From NCBI GenBank assembly GCA_902764915.1, contig CACWXY010000028.1, forward strand, positions 1-45,628: a stretch of DNA of 45,628 bases, given 5' to 3'. Source of the stretch: an uncultured Eubacteriales bacterium (GTDB taxonomy: Bacteria > Bacillota > Clostridia > Christensenellales > Aristaeellaceae). Under the pieces are notes generated by a model that searched no databases, was not told where the DNA came from, and saw only the letters and a list, made by a program, of their open reading frames with translations. Below, one piece after another: positions 40,801 through 45,628 of this stretch. Numbering within the stretch: position 1 is the stretch's first letter; the number at the start of each line of letters is the position of its first letter. The translations under genes were made by a program, and so were the position numbers.

Positions 40801-41612
40801 CCCGGGATCACAATGAAGAAAAGACGGATCGGCTCAAAGGCATGACTGCACCTTTCATTCTTCGCAGAAAAAAGGCCGACGTGCTCAAGGATCTGCCGGC
40901 CAAGCTCGAGGAAGTACGCTATGCGCGTCTCTCTGGTGAACAGCAGCGGATCTATGATGCCCAGGTCGTACACATGAAGCATATGCTGGCCAGCAGCGGC
41001 AAAGCCAGCGGGGAAGAAAAGATCCGGATCTTTTCCGAGCTTACCCGGATACGCCAGATCTGCTGCGATCCCTCCCTGATTCTGGAAGACTATACCGGAG
41101 AGAGTGCCAAGCGGGAAGCATGCATGGAACTGATCCAGAGTGCCATGGAAGGCGGTCATCGGATGCTGGTCTTCTCACAGTTTGTCAGTATGCTCGATCT
41201 TCTGGAAAAGGACCTGCAGCGCGCGGGCATTGCATACTACAAGATTGTCGGTGCCACACCCAAGGAAAAGCGTCTGCAGCTGGTGCGTTCCTTCAATGAA
41301 GGCACCACGCCCGTATTTCTGATTTCTCTCAAGGCCGGCGGCACCGGCCTGAACCTGACCGGAGCAGACGTGGTCATTCACTATGACCCCTGGTGGAATC
41401 TGGCTGCGCAGAACCAGGCCACAGACCGCGCACACCGCATCGGACAGACGCATGAGGTCACTGTATTCAAGCTGATTCTCAAGGATACCATTGAAGAGCG
41501 GATCATGCAGCTGCAGGACGCCAAGAAGGATCTGGCAGAAGCCATTCTCGAGGGCAGCAGCGAATCCATCCTGTCTCTGTCTCCCGAGGAGCTTATGCAG
41601 CTGCTGGGATAA
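37830..41612 (+). CDS. SWIM-SNF2 helicase-like ATPase
   Basis: The 1260-aa product has an N-terminal SWIM zinc-binding motif (CSCGKKYCEH near 80-89; CxCx4CxH). A long bacterial SNF2-associated region (about 100-770) precedes the two-lobed SNF2 ATPase. In lobe 1, Walker A is DEMGLGKT near 818-825 and motif II is DEAQ near 921. Lobe 2 carries GGTGLNLTGAD near 1170 and QATDRAHRIGQ near 1197, the motif VI region with arginine fingers. These proteins are double-stranded DNA translocases. Bacterial SWIM-SNF2 members occur in most Clostridia, sometimes near defence genes, with unclear cellular roles. AAGGAGG precedes ATG by 9 nt. It is followed 33 nt later by murQ with no terminator between, so they may share a transcript. 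Confidence 0.92.
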   Translation: MAARFMPPERISQTVDWQHMFDSSVLKAASTKPALQNATVRSLWGSYSVCFLSTRPITEVTVRRVPRELNDTWDHCSISCSCGKKYCEHAAAALMAIDKEHGPWILLEGEYAYERRVKEAQFAFEKQLRREEDQALGLQIVPALQAFPDLSKDTGPVLIDIQGLLSSLVTTPAAIAHMKDARKILSSRNSAIRLLHYRDDSYSLEFDCTFYDTFDCAHVWGQVYTPQNYTYCHVMKEKSRYDLYFSLENEKSTWSPDEPLSAYGLAVFAELLDRLKKESAKDITSDSTRQFFAQIIKTRQEAAHKEIRSLEPAPKKDENVVLIPRLSVDEGNVTLSFKIGSADARKYILKSSTELFHAVDQEKQLVLGKKDTLDFARQSFVPSLLPLYDFLKRNNRESYGGIYQMSLNGSHLDSFYDLARGMQGEMSDKYNNIKDSPLVIDHADIHFTLTVDRLTDARGTLLGVSVTGFVPVLLKGKSNHYVLDKNVLSRITPEEEETLSPFIRVADAARFVHLRIGMDHLQAFYYHVLPGLLSNPYVEIVDNAADDIAAYLPPEAVFQFYLDLEDQLLTLRGKVTYGESTYPLLPDRKKTAAYRDWDQEMLVVKTIHEWLPQFLPEKKEFQATVTDDSLYDFLTAGLPTLEYYGAVHGSAAFRQRRVLPEPRVQLGVSVDHEGLLNLSVTSRDISHDELLALYESYTRKKRYYRMRSGDFIDLTQDDQFQDLDTFFSQVNLLPLDVLRGKTQLPMYRALYLNRMLEAHDQIVSTRDRTYRALIRNFHTVRDAEFELPASMEEVLRPYQTYGFKWLRTLEEAGFGGILADEMGLGKTLQMIALFLSDKERSEKDADVQKLPSLVVCPASLVYNWQEEIQRFAPSLRAVPLAGHVSSRRAILKCPGDADVLITSYDLLKRDIALYEDLHFQNCVLDEAQYIKNAKAAVAKSVKLIHAAHRFALTGTPIENRLSELWSIFDFLMPGFLYSQSQFQRDFELPIARDHNEEKTDRLKGMTAPFILRRKKADVLKDLPAKLEEVRYARLSGEQQRIYDAQVVHMKHMLASSGKASGEEKIRIFSELTRIRQICCDPSLILEDYTGESAKREACMELIQSAMEGGHRMLVFSQFVSMLDLLEKDLQRAGIAYYKIVGATPKEKRLQLVRSFNEGTTPVFLISLKAGGTGLNLTGADVVIHYDPWWNLAAQNQATDRAHRIGQTHEVTVFKLILKDTIEERIMQLQDAKKDLAEAILEGSSESILSLSPEELMQLLG

Positions 41613-41645
41613 TAATAGGCATAAAAAGGAAGGAAGGCATCTGTT

Positions 41646-42545
41646 ATGGAACTGAAAAAGCTCGATACTGAAAAACGGAACCCGCACTCTGCCCATATCG
41701 ATACACTGTCCACGCTTGGCATGGCACAGCTGATCAATGAAGAAGATCATCTGTGCGCGCAGGCTGTGAAAAAGGTGCTTCCCGAGATCGCCCAGAGCAT
41801 TGACCTGATCTACCGTCAGCTTTCATCCGGCGGACGGCTCTTCTATGCAGGTGCCGGAACCTCCGGACGGCTTGGCGTGCTGGATGCCGCCGAATGTCCG
41901 CCAACCTACGGTGTAGATCCCGGACTGGTTGTTGCCCTGATTGCCGGCGGTGACCAGGCGTTTATCAAGGCCGTGGAAGGCGCTGAGGATAACCGGATGC
42001 TTGGTGAAGAAGACCTGAAGGCGCACGGCTTCTGCGCCAGCGACGCGCTGGTCGGCATTGCCGCCTCCGGGCGCACTCCCTATGTCATTGGTGCCATGGA
42101 CTATGCCCGGTCTCTGGGGGCCCCGGTCATGGCGCTGGTCTGCTGCCATGACAGCGAACTTTCCCGGCACGCCGATGTCACTATGGCTCCGGTTCCCGGT
42201 CCCGAAGTGATCACCGGCTCTTCACGCATGAAAAGCGGTACCTGCCAGAAACTGGTTCTGAACATGCTCTCCACCTGTGTGATGATCAAGCTGGGAAAAG
42301 TGTACGGAAACCTGATGGTTGACGTAAAGGCCAGCAATGAAAAGCTCTTTCACCGGGCGATCTCCATTGTCTGTTCCGCGGCTGAGTGCGACGAAAAGAC
42401 CGCTGAGGACGCCCTTTCTCAGTGCGACTGGCACTGCAAGACCGCCATTGTCATGCTGCTCATGGGTCTGAACGCCGCAGACGCCAGAGCAGCCCTTGCG
42501 CGGAATGCAGGACATATTGCAGACACATTGGCGGAGGCACAGTAA
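41646..42545 (+). CDS. murQ: N-acetylmuramic acid 6-phosphate etherase
   Basis: The 299-aa product shows the SIS-domain sugar-binding pattern of MurQ: TEKRNPHSAHIDTLS at the start, AGAGTSGRLGVLDAAECPPT near 69-88, GIAASGRTPYV near 138, and GSSRMKSGTCQK near 190-201. The enzyme cleaves the lactyl ether of MurNAc-6-phosphate to GlcNAc-6-phosphate and D-lactate, for cell-wall recycling in the cytoplasm. GGAAGG lies about 10 nt before ATG. The stop overlaps the kinase start (TAATG), so the pair is translationally coupled. Length is normal for the family. Confidence 0.96.
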   Translation: MELKKLDTEKRNPHSAHIDTLSTLGMAQLINEEDHLCAQAVKKVLPEIAQSIDLIYRQLSSGGRLFYAGAGTSGRLGVLDAAECPPTYGVDPGLVVALIAGGDQAFIKAVEGAEDNRMLGEEDLKAHGFCASDALVGIAASGRTPYVIGAMDYARSLGAPVMALVCCHDSELSRHADVTMAPVPGPEVITGSSRMKSGTCQKLVLNMLSTCVMIKLGKVYGNLMVDVKASNEKLFHRAISIVCSAAECDEKTAEDALSQCDWHCKTAIVMLLMGLNAADARAALARNAGHIADTLAEAQ

Positions 42546-43450
42546 TGTATTATGCAGGCTGGGACGGCGGCGGCACCAAAACGGCCGTATGTCTGATCAA
42601 TGAAGAAGGAACCGTATGCAGAGAAGCTGCCTTCGGACCTCTGAACCTCAACGGTGCTTCCGCAGATACGGTACGTGTAACCATCCAGGATGCGCTTGCC
42701 TTTATGCAGGACACGGCAGGCAATCTGAACGCATGCCCCGCGCTCTGTGTGGGTATGGCCGGCGTCAGCAATCGCACGGCTTCAGGCTTCGTCACAGAAG
42801 CCCTCAGAAGCAGCGGCTACACCGGAACACTTCTCCTGCGGGGCGACCAGGAGATCGCGCTTCACGGCGCTATTGACGGACCCGGTGCCATACTCATCGC
42901 CGGTACCGGTTCTGTTCTCTACGGCCGCGACCAGGAAGGCCGTGCCTTCCGCACCGGCGGATGGGGCTATCTCATCGATGACGCGGGCAGCGGATATGCG
43001 ATCGGCCGGGATATCCTGGCTGCCTGCGTCCGTGCCTATGATGGACGCCTGGAGAAGACCTGCCTTCTGTCCATGGTGCTCCAGCAGCTATCGCTTTCGG
43101 ATATTCCGGGGCTGATCACATGGCTCTATGCGCCTGGCACAGGGAAGGCACAGATCGCTGCGCTTGCGCCACTTCTGCTCACTGCCCTTGCCACGCAGGA
43201 CCCTGTTGCCTGCAGGATTGCCGATAAGGCAGCCGATGACCTGTGCGACATGGTCACGGCAGGCTTCGCTTCTGCTGGGCTTGCCCAGGGCGAACTGGCG
43301 CTGATGGGCAGCATTCCTGCACATTATCCCCAGATCCGGAACAGGCTGCACAGCCGTCTCGCGTCGTGTCTTCCCGCTCTTTCTCTGATTCATGCCCGGC
43401 GAAGCCCTGCCTGCGGCGCAGCCATGCTCGCCCTGGAAGCCATGCGATGA
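42545..43450 (+). CDS. murK: BadF-type amino-sugar kinase (MurNAc/GlcNAc)
   Basis: The start is ATG 42545 (MYYAGWDGGGTKTAV), overlapping the murQ stop; a longer frame upstream is just murQ shadow. The 301-aa product has the ASKHA phosphate-1 loop DGGGTKT (7-13), phosphate-2 region GTGSVLYGRD near 121-130, and GGWGYLIDDAGSGYAIG near 138-154, characteristic of the BadF/BadG/BcrA kinase family. Family members phosphorylate GlcNAc and MurNAc at O-6. A neighbouring murQ is typical for the clostridial MurK, so MurNAc is the likely substrate; a GlcNAc-specific enzyme is possible. A terminator follows 15 nt after the stop. Confidence 0.88.
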   Translation: MYYAGWDGGGTKTAVCLINEEGTVCREAAFGPLNLNGASADTVRVTIQDALAFMQDTAGNLNACPALCVGMAGVSNRTASGFVTEALRSSGYTGTLLLRGDQEIALHGAIDGPGAILIAGTGSVLYGRDQEGRAFRTGGWGYLIDDAGSGYAIGRDILAACVRAYDGRLEKTCLLSMVLQQLSLSDIPGLITWLYAPGTGKAQIAALAPLLLTALATQDPVACRIADKAADDLCDMVTAGFASAGLAQGELALMGSIPAHYPQIRNRLHSRLASCLPALSLIHARRSPACGAAMLALEAMR

Positions 43451-43464
43451 TATGCTGGAAACGC

Positions 43465-43504
43465 AAAAGCGCGGCGATCCCGATATACGGATCACCGCGC
43501 TTTT
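43465..43504. terminator. Bidirectional terminator
   Basis: A 16-bp stem (AAAAGCGCGGCGATCC with GGATCACCGCGCTTTT, one mismatch of the G-T type) has an 8-nt loop and A/T-rich ends. It lies between the convergent kinase and acyltransferase transcription units. Confidence 0.9.
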
Positions 43505-43657
43505 CAGCTTTCAGACAGTCTTCCAGGAGGATGCGCGATACCGCACACGCAAGGCTGCATCCCGGATCAACCACTCTGCGGTCATGCCCAGCCATACGCC
43601 AGTCACAGTCCACATGCAGTCCGTTGATGAACAGCATGCGCAGAATGAGATCTATTT

Positions 43658-44503
43658 TCAACAGGAACGGTCTTCTCCATCAGTCCCTCGACCCATATCC
43701 TCATTCATCACAGCCTCCGCCCAGCCCACAGGCTCACCTCGCAAAAGATAAGCCTTCATGCTGCGCTGCAAACTGGTATTCTCCGGAAGCGCTTCGCTGA
43801 TTTCCTTATGTCCCGGGAACACCCAGTTGAGAACACCGTTGGTTTCCCTGTCCCAGTTTCTGAGCGTGAACCGCCTTTGAAATCCCAGGATCCTGGATGT
43901 CGGCGGAAGCAGCTGGGGAAGTGCCGGGGACATCATCCACGAATTGCAGACCCTGGGCGCCGTCATCCATTCCGGAAAAAAGGTTTTCCGAAAGTTTTCA
44001 AACGCTTCCAGTGATGCGTCCAGACTTACCGGAGAAAGATCCGCATCCGAGGGAATGTGGATCTGAATCATGCGATTCCCGTTTTCCTCAAAGAACTCAT
44101 ACTCCAGTGTCCCGACCCTGAACTCCACCAGAGAGAGTTCTCTCGGGAACCACCAAGGTGCGATAAACTGATAGCGTCCGGTCTGTTTCAGCGCATCATT
44201 AAGATAGCGGGTCGAAAAACGCATGGTTGCCTGAAAAATATCCTGGCCAATCCCGCGTTTCCGGTATTCTTCGAAACTCACCAATGCTTTTTTCAGCATC
44301 TCCCACAAAATGGCAATCCCGTCCGGATCCTCCCCCAGCCTGACCCGCCATTCCTTTACGGCATCGCTCCAGGTATCCCGATGCAGCACTCTGTCATACA
44401 GCGCATCATCCACTACCATTTTCCGTTCACGATCCCAGGCTTCGAACTGGACACGGACCGCTTCCGGTATCTCCAGCAGCGCATACAGTTCCTGGCTTGT
44501 CAT
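43658..44503 (-). CDS. GNAT-like acyltransferase domain protein
   Basis: The start is set at ATG 44503 (MTSQELYALLEIP), with GGGGGAAAA before it and an ATGA overlap with the aminotransferase gene; the GTG five codons upstream is an alternative. The 281-aa protein has a helical N-terminal half (about 1-120), matching the arrangement of the N-acyltransferase N-terminal domain plus GNAT-like C-terminal domain (about 125-265) found in Clostridia. Typical phrases are RRGIGQDIFQATMRFSTRYL in this family and HIPSDADLSP in the beta section. No acetyl-CoA P-loop can be pointed out with certainty. The coupled gene makes or uses D-amino acids, so N-acylation of an amino acid or amine is a possible role. 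Confidence 0.72.
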   Translation of the reverse strand: MTSQELYALLEIPEAVRVQFEAWDRERKMVVDDALYDRVLHRDTWSDAVKEWRVRLGEDPDGIAILWEMLKKALVSFEEYRKRGIGQDIFQATMRFSTRYLNDALKQTGRYQFIAPWWFPRELSLVEFRVGTLEYEFFEENGNRMIQIHIPSDADLSPVSLDASLEAFENFRKTFFPEWMTAPRVCNSWMMSPALPQLLPPTSRILGFQRRFTLRNWDRETNGVLNWVFPGHKEISEALPENTSLQRSMKAYLLRGEPVGWAEAVMNEDMGRGTDGEDRSC

Positions 44504-45357
44504 ATCGTTTTCCCCCACGGCTCCGTCATTTCCAGGAACTCATCCAGCATAAAGCGCCGGATCTTCTCAAACGTTTCCGGATCCCGGCCGCCTGCCGTTT
44601 TTCCGTCAATCCTGTCCGCGCGCACACACAGCTTGGAGGAACTGGTAACAAGAATCTCATCCGCCGCATACAGTGCATCCAGTGAGAAAGCTTCCTCGTG
44701 CACCGGAATCCCCAACGTTTCACAGGCCCGGATCAGATGCGCCCGCGTAATGCCGGGAAGAATCAGATTGTCCGTCGGCGCTGTATACAAGGCACCGTCC
44801 TGCAGGATCGACACATTGCTGTGTGCGCACTCTGTCACCCGTCCACCGGGGCGATACAGCACACACTCCCCGCAGCCCGCCTGCTTGGCGCGTTCGGAAG
44901 CCATGACCGACGGAATCAGGTTCAGCGTTTTTATGTCACAGTGGAAAAAGCGTGTATCTTCCGCCGTGATCAGCTGAATCGGCGTTCGCCCGTCTGCCAT
45001 GGTCTGGGGCGTCAGCATGATCCACAGTTTGGCTGGACCCTCCGAAAATGTATGCGTACGGGGACCTGCCCCGCGGGTGACCTGATAATAGACAAACTGG
45101 CTGTCAGCATCCAGTTTGCATACCATTTCGCGCAGAAGCGCCTTCAGATCTTCCTTTTCCATAGGCATCCGGATATCCAGTTTGTCCGCACTGCGGTAAA
45201 ACCGGTCCACATGCTCATCAAGCGCAAAAATCTGATAGTGCCGCGCCGGGCCGGCATCATACACGCCGTCCCCAAACCAGTGAACCCGGTCGTTCATGGG
45301 GATGGTCATGCGATCGATCTCGTCATAATGTCCGTCATAATAGCCCAGTGTCTGCAT
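44500..45357 (-). CDS. dat: D-amino-acid aminotransferase (class IV, PLP)
   Basis: The start is set at ATG 45357 (MQTLGYYDGHYDEI), 8 nt after AAAGGAG. The 285-aa product matches fold-type IV aminotransferases. The PLP lysine is in DIKTLNLIPSVMA (Lys about 143, close to Lys145 of the Bacillus enzyme). TECAHSNV near 182 carries the cofactor-binding Glu and LPGITR near 205 the phosphate-binding loop. The VTRGAGPRTH segment near 93-102 is typical for D-alanine aminotransferases, which interconvert D-Ala and D-Glu for peptidoglycan. A branched-chain aminotransferase is less likely by these motifs. It is first in a two-gene unit with its own promoter. Confidence 0.88.
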   Translation of the reverse strand: MQTLGYYDGHYDEIDRMTIPMNDRVHWFGDGVYDAGPARHYQIFALDEHVDRFYRSADKLDIRMPMEKEDLKALLREMVCKLDADSQFVYYQVTRGAGPRTHTFSEGPAKLWIMLTPQTMADGRTPIQLITAEDTRFFHCDIKTLNLIPSVMASERAKQAGCGECVLYRPGGRVTECAHSNVSILQDGALYTAPTDNLILPGITRAHLIRACETLGIPVHEEAFSLDALYAADEILVTSSSKLCVRADRIDGKTAGGRDPETFEKIRRFMLDEFLEMTEPWGKTI

Positions 45358-45398
45358 ATGCCCGCTCCTTTGCATTTCATTCATCCATTGCCGGGGAG

Positions 45399-45427
45399 AT
45401 TGTACACCTCTCCTTTTTCCTGCTCAA
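45399..45427 (-). promoter_or_regulatory. Sigma-A promoter of the aminotransferase unit
   Basis: TTGAGC, a 17-bp spacer and TACAAT on the minus strand, about 42 nt before the ATG at 45357. The predicted leader is about 35 nt and contains AAAGGAG. Confidence 0.75.
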
Positions 45428-45461
45428 GCACAAATCCTGCTTTCATGTATGAATGAGCCCA

Positions 45462-45502
45462 AAAACGGCACTTGCCCTGCCTGCAGGGTGAATGCCGTCT
45501 GA
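45462..45502 (-). terminator. Terminator of a gene at the right edge
   Basis: Arms ACGGCA/TGCCGT and CCCTGC/GCAGGG form an interrupted stem with a small loop. On the minus strand it is followed by TTTTTGGG. It fits as the end of the partial minus-strand frame at 45542-45628. Confidence 0.65.
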
Positions 45503-45541
45503 TCTTTACGGATGCTCGCTGTTTTTTTCCTCCCCATAGTG

Positions 45542-45628
45542 TCAAGTCGTAAGTGTTGATTTTCCTGAGTTTTTTCCATCAGTTTCATACAGATGAGCCG
45601 CAACTACAGACATTTCCTGCATCAATGT
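45542..45628 (-). CDS. Partial minus-strand frame at right edge (C-terminal end only)
   Basis: Twenty-eight codons run from the window edge to TGA (45544-45542). The other two minus frames are closed. A terminator follows about 40 nt later, which supports a real gene end. The readable end includes MSVVAAHLYETDGKN and SGKSTLTT; I do not recognise the family from this fragment. Confidence 0.4.
   Translation of the reverse strand, partial: TLMQEMSVVAAHLYETDGKNSGKSTLTT

Noticed and set aside
43254..43661. 135-codon minus-strand frame overlapping the acyltransferase stop
   Set aside because: Although its ATG overlaps the upstream stop, it reads through the bidirectional terminator at 43465-43504 and into the antisense of the kinase gene.

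Overview
The window looks like chromosome of a Clostridia-type Firmicute, probably host-associated. The evidence is mid-range GC, strong AGGAGG-type ribosome binding sites, sigma-A promoters with 17-bp spacing, an EssC/YukD/WXG100 secretion locus of the Firmicutes kind, choline-binding-type cell-wall repeats, a BspA-type leucine-rich-repeat protein, and a PTP-like phytase. I cannot name a genus. No tRNA, rRNA, CRISPR array or intact mobile element was seen.

Layout. (1) 1-1437 has no convincing gene. It holds a terminator, a dense cluster of DnaA-box-like 9-mers next to an AT-rich stretch (505-870; candidate origin or DnaA-binding locus), and the terminator of the next operon. (2) 1438-17870, minus strand, is a compact type VII (ESX/Yuk)-like secretion cluster. 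In transcription order it encodes a choline-binding-repeat protein, a secreted TPR/SH3-like protein, EssC ATPase, YukD, three WXG100-type proteins, a 70-aa helical protein, an 804-aa lipase-like putative effector with a C-terminal WHG helical hairpin, a secreted TPR/Fn3-like protein, a single-TM protein, a TPR/LRR protein, and a secreted esterase interrupted by an in-frame TAG. The usual T7SSb membrane partners EssA, EssB/YukC and EsaA/YueB are not present. (3) 18059-20977, plus strand, is a divergent STAND (NB-ARC/TPR) NTPase with a near-perfect sigma-A promoter. (4) 21116-22099 is a secreted PTP-like inositol phosphatase. (5) 22559-34469, minus strand, is a tightly coupled eight-gene operon: large membrane-anchored exoprotein, ABC ATPase, ABC permease, coiled-coil membrane protein, MoxR, DUF58, and two VWA membrane proteins. 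(6) 34812-37698, minus strand, holds a TIM-barrel sugar isomerase/epimerase, a small hypothetical protein, an Rrf2 regulator and a serine beta-lactamase-like hydrolase. (7) 37830-43450, plus strand, is a SWIM-SNF2 helicase followed by MurQ and a BadF-type amino-sugar kinase. (8) 43658-45357, minus strand, is a GNAT-like acyltransferase coupled to a D-amino-acid aminotransferase. A fragment of another minus-strand gene sits at the right edge.

How the parts may work together (inference). In the T7-like cluster, EssC would power export of WXG100 dimers and the lipase-like protein. YukD and the 70-aa protein are likely accessory factors. The secreted or anchored TPR, SH3-like, Fn3-like and LRR proteins are candidates for an envelope module standing in for EssA/EssB/EsaA. 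The MoxR-DUF58-VWA operon is a known chaperone-like envelope arrangement joined here to an ABC exporter. MurQ and the kinase recycle cell-wall amino sugars. The leading candidates for an undescribed system are the partner-less T7-like cluster with its reverse-polarity lipase, and the amber-interrupted esterase.
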